Shown: positions 52,001 to 58,385 of the stretch, piece after piece
Layout of the letters: each line of letters starts with the position of its first letter
How positions within the stretch are numbered: the first letter of the stretch is position 1
Position numbers and translations under genes: made by a program
The notes under the pieces: generated by a model
Databases searched by the model: none
The model's input: the letters and a program-made list of their open reading frames with translations, nothing else
Told to the model about the DNA's origin: nothing
NCBI RefSeq assembly: GCF_963966145.1
Contig: NC_091054.1
Span: 3,472,001-3,536,000, forward strand
Reading direction: 5' to 3'
DNA length: 64,000 nucleotides
From: Tenebrio molitor
Lineage: Eukaryota > Arthropoda > Insecta > Coleoptera > Tenebrionidae

Positions 52001-53256
52001 TGCCACTTCTGCACGGACCCTTCGCCCTGTCTGGCCACATATCACTGGCCCTTCAGGATCACTCTGCTCGTTTTCAGTATTAGTTGTGCCCTTTGCACCA
52101 TGATCATCAACGCCTACATGTTCAAACACCGGAAGCTGAAAGTATTCAAAGTGGCTAGTCCGATTTTCCTCAGTATTACTCTGTTTGGCTGTGCTACCAT
52201 GTATTTGGAGATGGCGGCGATTTTCCCGGTTTTGGATAGGTACTCCTGCATTGCGACCAAATGGTCCCGACATCTTGGCTTTTGTGTCACCTACACAGCC
52301 TTGCTCATGAAGACCTGGAGGTAAGCTCTGAACCCAAGAAAAAGAACAAACATCGAAACTTCTCTTCCAGAGTTTCCTTGACTTATCGAGTCAAATCTGC
52401 TCACAAAGTAAAACTCACTGACAAGCAACTCCTGCAATGGATGGTACCTATCCTCTTGGTCATGCTAATCTACTTGGGGACCTGGACCCTTTCGGATACT
52501 CCCACTGCCGAAGAAATAGTCGACAATGAAGATCTAAGATTCAAACAGTGCGTCTACAACTGGTGGGACCACAGTCTAGCAATCGGTAAATCTCATTCCT
52601 TCCCAAAAACCCTCAACTTCTTCTATCTTCTCTCAGGAGAAGTTCTGTTCTTGGCTTGGGGGATCCGCGTTTGCTACAACGTTCGAAACGCCGAGTCTCT
52701 CTTCAACGAGGCGAGACTAATCAGTTACGCCATCTACAACATCGCCATAGTAAACATCTTGATGATCGCTTTCCAGTGAGTACCATCACGCGTAAACCTT
52801 CTCGCTTGAGGTTCAAATTTCAGCTTGTTCATCTTCCCACGAGCCGGTCCTGATATCAAATACTTGTTGGGCTTCATCAGAACCCAACTTTCGACCAGTG
52901 TAACTGTAGCTTTGGTATTTGGGCCCAAAATAATCCGAGTACTTCGGGGTCAAGGCGACCAATGGGACAACCGCGCCAGATCGAGGGGCGTGACAGCGTC
53001 GTTTTCCCTGAACGGGATTGGATTGGTACCAGAGGAGGCCCCCGATCTGTACCAAGAGAACGAAGAACTCAAAGAAGAAATCCAGAAGTTGGCCGCGCAG
53101 ATCGAGTTCATGAAGATTGTCCACATGGAAATCAACAACAGACATGTCAAGCCGAAGAGTGGGGGGTATTTTACAACTCTGAACGCCCCGACCGTGGTGC
53201 ACAGTCCTCTGTCGAGACAGGGGTGCTTGCTGAGTAGGCCCCCAGAGGAGCTGTGA
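21085..53256 (+). CDS. GPR158/GPR179-like class C orphan GPCR (CG31760-like group), 8 coding exons
   Basis: Coding exons are 21085-21177, 21872-22058, 45897-46260, 51617-51749, 51803-52320, 52371-52585, 52637-52775 and 52824-53256. They total 2082 nt, and every junction keeps frame with GT...AG ends, giving 693 residues. Residues 1-26 form a signal peptide. About 60-250 are a Cache-like extracellular domain and 250-336 a Cys-rich linker (CLCRPGFYSP, CKQCAPGCHFC). Seven membrane segments lie near 342-365, 375-400, 410-432, 453-473, 495-516, 531-554 and 562-588, followed by a coiled coil (625-655, ENEELKEEIQKLAAQIEF). Cys408 and Cys492 could form the usual TM3-ECL2 disulfide. The EARLISYAIYN motif before TM6 is typical of class C receptors. 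In vertebrates this family binds RGS7-Gbeta5 complexes and GPR158 responds to glycine. A neuronal plasma-membrane role here is inferred from family. The C-tail is short compared with vertebrate GPR158. Non-coding 5' exons upstream are possible. Confidence 0.92.
21421..21502. repeat. Palindromic repeat family L, copy 2 (receptor intron 1)
   Basis: GCGAAATCGAGATTCGCACA, then GAAGCACTAGTGCGCGAACT and TCGATTTCGCGCACTA, as at 10,975-11,075. Confidence 0.7.
22059..23008. other. Start of receptor intron 2, no feature
   Basis: No repeat or coding signal seen. The 97-codon minus ORF at 22,237-22,530 has no recognisable motif. Confidence 0.4.
23009..23360. mobile_element. MITE family J, copy 1
   Basis: The ends CGCGTTCAAATGAAATCCTG and TATTTCATTTGAACGCGTGA are inverted repeats. 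The inner GTGTAAAGTTTGAATTTCCC and GCACAACAATTGACGCTTTC occur in all four copies (28,740; 42,055; 46,636). Confidence 0.85.
23393..24504. mobile_element. Mariner-like transposon with about 95-bp inverted repeats
   Basis: The left TACAAGGTGTCTCAGCTAAG and right CTTAGCTGAGACACCCTGTA ends continue as imperfect inverted repeats (AAATTTAAAATGCAGATATT on the left mirrored on the right) over about 95 bp. 1,112 bp, flanked by TA. It holds a transposase N-terminal remnant. Family J copy 1 ends 33 bp before it. Confidence 0.85.
23861..24022 (+). pseudogene. DUF4817-type transposase N-terminal remnant
   Basis: The reading frame contains NVAYGECRKNFNDTVRFLVE, HYQNVGF, and VNLFEDTGSVREL. This matches the DUF4817 helix-turn-helix of insect mariner-like transposases (YGECRxNxxxAxxLYxExxP, then RLxETGSV). 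The catalytic part is missing from the element, so it is non-autonomous or deleted. Confidence 0.7.
24505..26333. other. Receptor intron 2, no feature recognised
   Basis: AT-rich. AGAAAATCC(G/A)(G/T)TCTGGAGCAGA occurs twice (near 24,577 and 25,087) with similar neighbours, a weak direct duplication of about 60-100 bp. Confidence 0.4.
26334..26687. mobile_element. Inverted-repeat element with inner palindromes
   Basis: The left TACAGGGTTATTAATTATTA, then AAATGATTGTCCTATCACAG, mirrors CTGCGATGGGATAATCATTT, then ATAATAACCCTGTA. Inside, CTATTGGTTAC and GTAACCAATAG alternate three times (26,548-26,600) and ACTATAGTCTG occurs twice. Confidence 0.8.
26987..27170. mobile_element. MITE family I, copy 1
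   Basis: Ends TATCGGGTGTTCATTTAAG and ACACCCGATA. The inner arms CAAAGTTGGCGTTGAAGAGT and ACTCTTCAACGCCAACTTTG are perfect inverses. Confidence 0.85.
27171..28198. other. Receptor intron 2, no feature recognised
   Basis: AT-rich, no ORF of note, no paired repeat seen. Confidence 0.4.
28199..28654. mobile_element. Inverted-repeat element, degenerate
   Basis: The left TACAGGGTATTTCATGAGTG and GAAAATGCAACCCACAATAC are mirrored by GTATTGTGGGTTGCATTTTC and GAAATATCCTATA at the right. Confidence 0.75.
28740..29099. mobile_element. MITE family J, copy 2 (inverted)
   Basis: Opposite orientation to copy 1: GTCAATTGTTGTGCTTTTTT comes first and GGGAAATTCAAACTTTACAC last. Outer ends ACGTTCAAATGAAATCCTGG and CTTCATTTGAAGGCGCGA. 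Confidence 0.85.
29630..30420. other. GC-richer block inside receptor intron 2
   Basis: Composition differs sharply from the flanking AT-rich intron and several long open frames overlap on both strands, including a 162-codon minus frame. No transposon ends were found. Candidate enhancer, alternative promoter or unrecognised exon. Confidence 0.35.
29866..30066 (-). CDS. Doubtful small ORF in a GC-richer island of receptor intron 2
   Basis: A minus-strand ORF opens with MAADLTARSFFKRLGDNN at a good insect start context (ATCAAAATGG) and runs 66 codons to a stop. The open frame also extends upstream, without stops, to 30,354. No domain is recognised. The surrounding 29,630-30,360 is visibly richer in GC than the flanking intron. 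It may be a first exon of an antisense or nested gene, a conserved regulatory block, or chance. Confidence 0.22.
   Translation of the reverse strand: MAADLTARSFFKRLGDNNLPANTLSVSNSSRSHLGGGDIESHSSPDGYFHPGPEVHLIKVISREFG
31134..31309. mobile_element. MITE family I, copy 2
   Basis: TATCGGGTGTTCATTTAAAT to TTTAAATGAACACCCG, with GTAGGCGTTGAAGAGTCGAT and ATCGACTCTTCAACGCCAAC arms. Inner part shorter than in copy 3. Confidence 0.85.
31408..31502. repeat. Repeat family U, copy 3
   Basis: GACGTTTGACATCTATCATT, TTGACAGCTGATGAAGCTAC and AAGCCACTTAACCACA, parallel to 18,667-18,766. Confidence 0.7.
32178..32383. mobile_element. MITE family I, copy 3
   Basis: GTGTTCATTCAAATTTATCC to ACATTTAAATGAACACCCG. 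Holds the full internal part CAGTCTGCAGAGTAAAAACA and GTGAGGTTAGAGTTAACAGC. The best reference copy for the family. Confidence 0.85.
32384..34789. other. Receptor intron 2, no gene recognised
   Basis: A lone TACAGGGTG end at 32,882 lacks a partner. ORFs at 32,682-32,972 and 33,621-33,933 show no known domain. A short TACTACTAC-type simple repeat lies at 34,664-34,700. Confidence 0.4.
34790..35261. mobile_element. MITE with CAGGGTG/CACCCTG ends
   Basis: TACAGGGTGTCTTAAAATTA at the left and TAATTTTGCGACACCCTGTA at the right, flanked by TA; 472 bp, non-coding. Confidence 0.8.
35714..35924. mobile_element. MITE family A, copy 3
   Basis: TACAGGGTGTATTTTTAAAA to AATAACACCCTGTA, with the same inner phrases as copies 1 and 2. 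Confidence 0.85.
35925..37044. other. Receptor intron 2, no feature recognised
   Basis: No coding signal or paired repeat seen. Confidence 0.4.
37045..37165. repeat. Repeat family M, copy 1
   Basis: GCTTTCGTTCACGCGAATTG and CAATTCAAGTGAGCGAAAGC are inverted arms, followed by TTACTCTCGAGTGCTGTATT and TGGTTTTGTTCGATACCTCC. Same order at 45,709-45,843. Confidence 0.75.
37300..37378. repeat. Short imperfect tandem repeat
   Basis: Five units with core GAGCGAA / GAGTGAA / GAACGAA, spaced 10-15 bp apart. Confidence 0.6.
37395..37870 (-). pseudogene. Tc1-like transposase remnant
   Basis: The minus strand gives SRSGSGRPRRTTRIQN, then RTDLSQRELL, and, after a gap, DWVQRWRQMVFSVESLFQT, a shifted RDLQFVLEHHSALTQ, and EVMAWGALCRSS, LFISGNLNTDCYIVPG. 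These are the Tc1 order: GRPRxTT helix-turn-helix linker, WxxVxFSDESxF catalytic block, VMVWGAI, FIxGNLNAxxYI. The catalytic Asp of FSDES is Val here and there is an in-frame stop, so it is inactive. A weak PGHHQEHI trace near 37,220 may be the PDLNPIEHI region. Confidence 0.75.
37931..38030. mobile_element. Small hairpin MITE
   Basis: GCGGTAGGTATTTTACAGCG is mirrored by CGCTGTAAAATACCCCTACC, with the centre CTCGGCTTCGCCTCG at 37,978-37,992. Confidence 0.75.
38663..38668 (-). terminator. Polyadenylation signal AATAAA of the sina-like gene
   Basis: AATAAA on the minus strand, about 20 nt after the TAA stop at 38,690-38,688. This gives a very short 3' UTR. Confidence 0.5.
38688..40272 (-). CDS. 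SIAH/sina-like protein with two tandem degenerate RING/zinc-finger modules, nested in receptor intron 2
   Basis: Two coding exons, 40272-39930 and 39880-38688, are separated by a 49-bp GT...AG intron. The join is in frame (phase 1) and gives 511 residues. Module 1 has C15-x2-C18, C37-x2-C40, then C64-x6-C71-x11-H83-x3-C87. Module 2 has C131-x2-C134, C153-x2-C156, then C183-x6-C190-x12-H203-x3-C207, with IRNLAYETIAS just before it, very like the SIAH linker between RING and zinc finger. Each RING keeps only about half of the metal ligands and no TRAF-like substrate-binding domain follows. The remainder is low complexity: a Ser/Asp/Asn repeat around 303-335 (DNxSR units), then Pro/Tyr/Asn-rich sequence. 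True sina proteins are E3 ubiquitin ligases; ligase activity here is doubtful. The start is the ATG six bases after a likely 3' splice site. Confidence 0.85.
40276..40560 (-). other. Probable 5' UTR exon and intron of the sina-like gene
   Basis: On the minus strand a TTTTGTGTTGCAG acceptor ends at 40,276, six bases before the chosen ATG. Upstream, CGAAG/GTGAGG at 40,476/40,475 makes a good donor, giving a 200-bp intron after a non-coding first exon of unknown 5' end. Inferred from splice motifs only. Confidence 0.45.
40560..42054. other. Receptor intron 2 beyond the sina-like gene, no gene recognised
   Basis: 40,560-41,000 is the likely promoter side of the minus-strand sina-like gene. No core promoter motif can be named. 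The 41,462-41,906 ORFs lack recognisable domains. Confidence 0.35.
42055..42400. mobile_element. MITE family J, copy 3
   Basis: Core GTGTAAAGTTTGAATTTCCC to GCACAACAATTGACGGTTTC as in copy 1. The left outer end is degraded and the right is ATTTTATTTGAACGCACGAT. Confidence 0.8.
42601..43070. mobile_element. Inverted-repeat element
   Basis: TACAGAGTGTCCCAAAAGTA at the left and TACTTTTGGGACAGCCTGTA at the right. 470 bp, with TACAGTGTGTCACAG directly abutting at 43,071, perhaps the end of another element. Confidence 0.8.
43951..44246. mobile_element. Repeat family N, copy 1
   Basis: CGTGATCAAGAATGACTGAA at the left mirrors CAGTCATTGTTGATCACG at the right. The centre holds CATTTCCGGTTGTCAGCTTT and ACCGACATAACCTATTTTT. 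Confidence 0.8.
44247..45708. other. Receptor intron 2, no gene recognised
   Basis: AT-rich, with short ORFs only. Confidence 0.4.
45709..45843. repeat. Repeat family M, copy 2, just before receptor exon 3
   Basis: CTTTCGTTCACGCGAATTGC and GCAATTCAAGTGAACGAAAG arms, then TTACTCTCGACTGCTGTGTC and GGTTTTGTTCGATAGCTCC. It ends 53 bp before the exon 3 acceptor, so the branch region lies next to repeat sequence. Confidence 0.75.
45897..46260 (+). CDS. GPR158-like receptor, coding exon 3 (core of Cache-like domain)
   Basis: This exon starts after GTTTAG and ends at GTGAGTG. It joins exon 2 in phase 1 (Gly94) and exon 4 in phase 2 (Gly215). It encodes LLVCDHTILSARVLTLNATT, CVWWQRQALEVG, and YKGWWTYPYYSCKSRRWLIS, which resemble the ligand-sensing ectodomain of GPR158-family receptors. 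Its GC content is far above the flanking DNA, which makes it stand out as selected coding sequence. It is isolated by a 23.8-kb intron upstream and a 5.4-kb intron downstream, and transposon or pseudogene sequence comes within about 50 and 20 bp of its two ends. Confidence 0.9.
46282..47586 (-). pseudogene. Broken fumarylacetoacetate hydrolase domain (FAHD2-like) gene
   Basis: Minus-strand translation gives successive pieces of a FAHD protein. Exon 1 (47586-47442) begins MRLVQYVAKE and, after a frameshift, continues VGILKDDVVTECTSGTLVD. After a 36-45 bp intron comes PITQPGKVLCIGMNYQEHCD, then FNKFAST. Further on are LDWEMELVAVVGKRAK, VLGYSVGQDLTARDW and GQFLLGQK, then an insertion of about 0.4 kb including a MITE, then MDT, CPLGPCVVPKDAIADLHSL, FMTLYPGDV and GTPSGVGFF, and a shifted C-terminus. 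There are at least three frameshifts, a stop after the ADLHSL part and a disrupted KxMDTFCPLGP region, so no product is expected. The family is metal-dependent and acts on acylpyruvates, oxaloacetate or related substrates. The last codons end only 21 bp from the receptor exon 3 donor. Confidence 0.85.
46636..46911. mobile_element. MITE family J, copy 4, inside the FAHD pseudogene
   Basis: Contains GTGTAAAGTTTGAATTTCCC through GCACAACAATTGACGGTTTT and CCAGCCCAG. Both outer ends of the family consensus are missing. It interrupts the FAHD LLGK-MDTFCPLGP region. Confidence 0.85.
47722..47983. mobile_element. MITE with 40-bp inverted repeats between two FAHD exon 1 copies
   Basis: TACTGTAGTTTCAAATTGGT then TGTAGGTCGTAAAATTTTAT is mirrored by ATAAAATTTTACGACCTACA then ACCAAATTGAAACTACAGTA with one mismatch: a young-looking insertion. 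Confidence 0.9.
48091..48233 (-). pseudogene. Second, intact-looking copy of FAHD exon 1
   Basis: ATG at 48,233 opens 47 codons plus two bases. It starts MHLVQYAAKESETLRMVGIV and ends NEENGFETLTR, closely parallel to the frameshifted exon 1 at 47,586-47,442. Its donor is GTCATC, weaker than the GTAACC of the other copy. No second FAHD exon follows before the 47,722-47,983 MITE. It could be a leftover of a tandem duplication or an alternative first exon for the copy downstream, since the phase (2) matches. No functional product is supported. Confidence 0.7.
48840..49572. mobile_element. Cluster of nested or tandem family N copies
   Basis: GTGATCAAGAATGACTGA (48,843), GTGATCAACAATGACTGA (48,985), CATTCTTGATCACG (49,241), CATTATTGATCACG (49,371) and a truncated copy ending CAGACTCAGAC (49,572) show at least four partial copies in both orientations. 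Confidence 0.8.
49960..50276. mobile_element. Repeat family K, copy 2
   Basis: ACCACGACCTGTTAATTTAG through AATTTAATGATATCTATTGG to GGTGGTTCTTTGAT, parallel to 11,557-11,835. Confidence 0.75.
50277..51616. other. End of receptor intron 3, no further exon seen
   Basis: Exons 3 and 4 join in frame across it. ORFs at 50,799-51,610 on both strands have no recognisable domain and no matching splice phase is needed. Confidence 0.45.
51617..53256 (+). CDS. GPR158-like receptor, coding exons 4-8 (rest of ectodomain, 7TM, coiled coil)
   Basis: Five exons are packed within 1.6 kb with introns of 53, 50, 51 and 48 bp. Exon 4 begins LKGFLSLDVDVSHLEVNQCE and completes the Cache-like domain. Exon 5 carries the Cys-rich linker and TM1-TM3, exon 6 TM4 and the start of TM5, exon 7 the rest of TM5 and most of TM6, and exon 8 the end of TM6, TM7 and the tail. 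The 51,750-51,802 intron contains an in-frame TAA, so it must be removed. The stop is TGA at 53,254. A candidate polyadenylation signal AATAAA lies near 54,104, implying a 3' UTR of roughly 0.85 kb. Confidence 0.93.
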
Positions 53257-54279
53257 CCTACGAGAGGGAGTTGTGGGGATTGGCCGGTCTTTGTATGAAC
53301 AGGTTCTAGGAAGAAGGGTCTTCCAGCTTTGATTTCGCTCCTTCCGGTGCTCAATTACTCAAAATTAGATTCCTGAAAACTTTCTTGGTTTCGAATACTT
53401 CTTATTACAAAATTGCTGAACGATGACTGATTTTGATAATAGATATAGAGACGCTTCTCTTGTGTGATACATAGGAAAAAGACGTTAGGCGCTGAAGTAG
53501 GTTCGTAGAAGAGTATTTACTACAACAACAAAAACATGTTTGATGTGAATTAATGTTGATATATGTCAAGAATTTAAATCAATGTTGAAAATTGTAACGT
53601 GACATTTTTGTTAATTAATTTTTAGATGTTTAGGGTTGTTTAAAAAATCAAAAAAAGACAAAAACCGGAAATTATTTGTGATAGATATGTAGTCGGTGAA
53701 CGACAATACAATTATATCAATTACTCAACTTGAACAATTAATGCTAATACTTGATCAAGTTTGAAAAAGAGAATCAAAATTTGCGCCAATAATTCAAATT
53801 TAAATATTTGTCATAAGAGGTAGTATTCGTTGTAACTTGATGTTTAAAATTGATGTTCATTAATGTTGAATGTCTGTGGTACAAAAATCGTCAACAAAAT
53901 GAGCCCTCACTTACGAAATTTATAAGGAATTTATAAATTTCACGTAAAATTTTTGTACTGCAGACTGGCCACTATTTAGCACGACTTCGAAATATTTAAA
54001 ATGGAACTGTTGGCGAATTCTGCGATAGGATGAGGTATTGGCGTTGTTTCATTCAGAAAATTGTTGATTTACTCTCAAATGTACTATATATTTGTATTAA
54101 AACAATAAATGTGTTTATAAAACGCTGCAACTTTCAAATTTACCGCCCCACGTCAAACACACCCGTTACCGTCGCGTCTTCGCCTCTAGGTGGCGCTTCA
54201 ACCAATCAAAATGACAGATTGAGTCATATTATTGTTTTGTTGATATTTTAAATTAAATCTATAGTGCCTTCACAGAAAC
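53257..54279 (+). other. Receptor 3' UTR and intergenic gap
   Basis: No ORF of note. Candidate AATAAA at 54,104-54,109. The start codon of the left Ly6 gene is only about 170 bp after it. Confidence 0.4.
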
Positions 54280-54943
54280 ATGACAACGATTAATCGAAAT
54301 ACAATCCAGGCGGTAATCTGCCTAATTCTTGCAACAAATCTCGTAACAGGTACGTCAAACGCTCCTTTGTTTTGATAAATAGGTTAAATAACAGTCGGCC
54401 AAGACGTTTGTCAACCGTGCACGCCTTGACCACGTAATGACCACTCAACAGGTCGACTATTCCATGGGTGTGTCGATTAAATCTCAATTTGTAGTTGGGG
54501 CCGTCCGGTGTTACCAATGTAGTTCGGATGCTGACCCCAAGGGTGAGGATAATTGTGGGGCCTACAGAACTTTTGACAAGACCCATCACATTGCAATCGA
54601 ATGCAATAGTGAAGAGAGTCACATGCCGGGCTCTTTCTGTATGAAACTGACCCAACAGAGCCCCAAAGGATTTATTTGTATGTGTTGATCTTGAAGTTAT
54701 TTTTTTTATTAATGTGGCGTTGCAGGGGATGGGCGGTGGAGGCAGGTCATCAGGAGGTGTGCTTCAGTTGCTGATACAGGAGTGACAGGGGTCTGCAATT
54801 GGGGGGTATATGAAAATGGGGTCTATTGGGAGGAGTGTTACTGTTCAGGCGATGAGTGCAACAGTTCCACCAGACTTAAAGGTCCTTTAGGACTGATATC
54901 AGTTGCATTTGTTATTTTTAGCGTTAAGATGTTTTTCTACTAA
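54280..54943 (+). CDS. Ly6/uPAR-domain small GPI-anchored protein, 3 exons
   Basis: Exons are 54280-54349, 54495-54677 and 54726-54943. Both introns are phase 1 and the total is 156 residues. Residues 1-23 form a signal peptide (IQAVICLILATNLVTG). The mature part has the three-finger Cys pattern: RCYQCSSDADPK near the start, DNCGAYRTF, IECNSEE, SFCMKL, IRRCASVA, GVCNW, and the closing ECYCSGDECN. The last part is hydrophobic (LGLISVAFVIFSVKMFFY), as expected for GPI attachment. Insect Ly6 proteins act at the cell surface in barrier formation or as modulators of neuronal channels and receptors; which applies here cannot be told. It faces a paralogue tail to tail. A polyadenylation signal lies at 55,065. 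Confidence 0.9.
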
Positions 54944-55064
54944 GATCTGCCTTGCATAAGACTCTCAGCCGTCCATAATGTACAATTTGTTTTTTATATT
55001 TTTTTATTTTATTATGACCTTCCCAAAACAATTTTGGAATGTTATATTATACAAAAAATTTGGA

Positions 55065-55139
55065 TAATAAAAATAAAAACACGAAATCGACTTTTAATAG
55101 AGTGGGACGCTATAAGAACTGTAAAATAAGATATTTATT
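55065..55139. terminator. Facing polyadenylation signals of the two Ly6 genes
   Basis: AATAAA at 55,065-55,070 on the plus strand serves the left gene. AATAAA on the minus strand at 55,139-55,134 could serve the right gene, with a 3' UTR of about 270 nt. The two transcripts would therefore end within about 70 bp of each other. Confidence 0.5.
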
Positions 55140-55410
55140 AAAACAATCATAAAAATAATTACAAAAATATTAAAAGGCATAAAAGGACGGACTATTAATC
55201 TCAATTTTAAGTCAGTATTACACCTGGAAATAATGTCATGTTGGCAACACTGTTGCACATTTGCCGGTTTTGAGTCAAGACTCAAACCGCGCAAAAAGCG
55301 TGACCCTACATAATTGTACTATGCAAAAATGCATCATAAAAACGACGTGATATTTACAAAAATCAGATCTTAAAAAATAATGAACACTTGATGAAAACCC
55401 ATCAATGCCT

Positions 55411-56113
55411 CTATCGCATAATTTTCAACATAACAAGTGTCGCAACCGTGGAAAGAATAAGAAACGGCGACAGCGACACTTTGCTACCACCATTGCATCC
55501 ATCTTTAGTGTTGCAAGTGCAATATTCCATGAAAATGTTGTATGTTCCTGTTCGCAACAAGCAGAACCTTTCATCCCCCTGAATCCCTGGCTCTCCAAGA
55601 TAAGCACAGCTCCTTATGTACTTCCAGACCCCATGTACTGTAATCACGTGTTTTTATCAATTTTACAAGGATCGAGTGGTCTTACATTTTTGCCGAATTT
55701 TTCTGCACATCGTCGATTTAACTCCCGGCAGGAATTCCAAATGTTGCTGTTTGCAATCGGTTATTGCGAATGTGGTATTGTCGAAAGGATCGGCGCATTT
55801 GGGGTCGGCATCCGAACGGCAGTCCCAGCACTTGATGGCCCACCCTACAACAACATAACCTCAAAATTCCATTTAAAATTGTCGACTTGGAGTCCAAATC
55901 CACAAAAAACTGTTCGTTCTTGTTGATGTCGCATTTAGTGAGTTGATTATCGTGTCAACAGGGGTCAAGATGGAATCGTTGGGGGTGAATAAGAAAAAAG
56001 GGCGAGGTTCTTCAAATGTAAACAACTTAATTAAACGAAAACTTACCTTGGTGTACGGATATGAATAAAATTAAGGCGAAAAAAAGGCACGGGACTTGTA
56101 TTGCTAATTTCAT
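55411..56113 (-). CDS. Ly6/uPAR-domain small GPI-anchored protein, convergent paralogue
   Basis: Exons are 56113-56047, 55844-55686 and 55637-55411. Both introns are phase 1, as in the facing gene, and the total is 150 residues. The signal peptide is MKLAIQVPCLFFALILFISV. The mature N-terminus reads KCWDCRSDADPKCADPFDN, then AITDCKQQHLEFLPG, MCRKIRQK, IRSCAYLGEPG, RFCLL, and the closing EYCTCNTKDGCNGG. A hydrophobic tail (SPFLILSTVATLVMLKIM) follows for GPI attachment. The SDADPK motif after the first CxxC is shared with the neighbouring gene, supporting a common origin. The Cys pattern fits the insect Ly6 family. Its ligand or partner is unknown. Confidence 0.9.
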
Positions 56114-57966
56114 ATTGTTTGGGTATTTCGGCCTATTTAACGGATTTTTTATTCAACGTTTGTTGAGCTACAGGTGTGTTTATGTTTGTGACATCACCAG
56201 GAATTTAAAATGTTGAAGCGCCCTCTAGGGGCATTTATAAACGGCACGTTTAAAATTGAACAAAATGGAAGACTGGAAGACTGTTTTAAACAATAGCAAA
56301 ATATTGGATAGTATAAGATTACTGAAGAAAAAGTAAATAGGAGCAATTTACGAGGGAACATTGATAAAAAATTGGCCATTTCTGGTATCCAAGACAAAGG
56401 CAAATAATGCCGATTCCATGGCAATTAAGTATGAACATTTGTTTTTGACAGTTTTGACAAATTTTTGAAGACCTGTCAGAAATGTACCTAACGTTGAATG
56501 TGTTGTCTAGGGCAACGGTTCGTTATTTGCTCATTTTGCTTTAGGGCAGTTAAGAGGCAGTTTACAAAGGAGAAAAATGAGAATTTATGACAGACAGTTG
56601 AAAACAATAAATATTTTTAAACGAGAAATCAAACTTTGAAACATTTTTTCTCTCTTTTGATACTGTCCTACCACTAAATTTGTGTCTACGACATGAGCAA
56701 GGATGATTTAGCTGGATCCTCGTATATTTAAGACATAATAATTATTTCTCTATATACTTTATGACCTACATAAAGTTATAATTTGTTTTCATAAATTATC
56801 AACACATAATTAAGTCATGGTGGAAAACTTGTCGATAGATGTTGAGTGATGAATTACTCACAGGTTTTTAAATCAACATCATTGTTGATTGATAATTACA
56901 AATATGTAAATGGTAGAGTAAATGATGAATTTGACACCTAAAATGGTGATCAGCACCTTGAAATAAGATCTTTCTGCTAACACATTTTGCAGACACAGAT
57001 CCAACAAAGGAATGCTGTTTTCGTAGTTCAGAATTATTATTAGAAAAGCCATAAAAATGACTTTTGGATGTAGCCCTCTTATGACCTGTGCTTCAGCACT
57101 CATGTTTATCTTTAGTCTTGTCAGTTGTATAGATTTTGCACCAATGAATAGCTATCTTGTCAAATGTTCAGTTAAAAAATGTCATTATAAAAAATCATGA
57201 TGTTTACATAATAATGAACCTGATGACCTTGCAAATGTGGTTGCATAACTGTAAAATTTACCATAGGTACTTTAATAATAACATCCGTAATGATAAACGT
57301 TGCAGTTCAGGTACGTTTTCATATAATGTTACAATCAACAATCACACAAAAATAACTATTATCTTAATTCCAGTCAACAATTTACGTTTATTGCATTCTA
57401 GAAGAAACATTGTGAACTGGCTATTTTAAACATTGTAAAGATCTATGAAGAACCTGATCGCAGTAGCCTATGAACTTTTGGTCGCATGTCCTTGATTGAA
57501 AAATATTTGACAAATTGCCAGTTCTACAGTTTACTTACTCGAAAATGTTACCGTCTGAAGACAAATCCTTCCTTTGGAAAATAAAAGTTGATGCCGAGGC
57601 GGTGCCAATCAGTATTGAAGAAATACAATTCTAACAACTTTGAAGAATTTCATCGAACTGACAATTTTTTTACACATGTATTTGATGCGGAAAAAAATTC
57701 ATAACCTGCTGCAATCAGGTTCTTTATTGGTTTCTTTGTATTTTTATCAACCCATAAAAAATTAATGTATGAGACTAGTGAAGCTGAACATTTTTATAGG
57801 GGGGTACTAATCAAGACACAATCATAGTTATTGGTATTTCACAATATGACCTTCCCTTTAGCAGTCATTGCAAAAAAAATCCACTATAGAAATTTTCTAC
57901 GAAAGATTTTGAATAAAGTAACAGTTTTTAACATTTTACCAATAATTACTTTGATTAGTTTACACG
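56114..57966. other. No gene recognised
   Basis: Upstream side of the right Ly6 gene. The ORFs at 56,194-56,424, 56,879-57,103 and 57,157-57,429 show no known domain. Confidence 0.4.
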
Positions 57967-58385
57967 TACATCAAACGTGCGTGTTCATCCAATCAGAGCG
58001 CTTGCGTCCATCCAATGAAAATTGTTTATCGCGGTAAAAACATCCTACTACACTGTCATCTGTCAAAAGTAATAAAAATTGCATGCTACTCCTGTCAGAT
58101 TCTCAAATTATTTTTAATAATTGTGTTTTTAATAACTCTAGGTATTATAAATAAACAATTAACGTTAAAAGTTTGTATTCTGGAATTAATCTTGCCAAAA
58201 ATAACACAACCTAATTTTTTATATCAAATAAATTTTCCAATTTTCACTTAAACATTTTTGCTTTAGACAATTTTACGCGTCAATATTTGGGTCTTTTTAT
58301 TCTAAGGTTAAACCCTCGAGCTAAAGCTCTCGGGCCTAACCACAATAAAAATGCCCAAATTGAACTCGTAAAATTGAGTGAATGA
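57967..58385. repeat. Inverted repeat P, left arm
   Basis: Reverse complement of 61,655-62,080 over about 420 bp: GCATGCTACTCCTGTCAGAT, TTTTTAATAATTGTGTTTTT and GACAATTTTACGCGT all have mirror partners there. The end near 58,312-58,335 is itself a hairpin (CCCTCGAGCTAAAGCTCTCG). Confidence 0.8.

Noticed and set aside
51779..52273. 164-codon minus-strand ORF
   Set aside because: Antisense to receptor exon 5, which encodes clear membrane segments on the plus strand.
52813..53354. Minus-strand ORFs over receptor exon 8
   Set aside because: Antisense frames of the TM7 and coiled-coil coding sequence, with no independent signals.
57831..58251. Two plus-strand ORFs of 68 and 78 codons
   Set aside because: They lie in the inverted repeat P arm and are low complexity and hydrophobic by AT bias.
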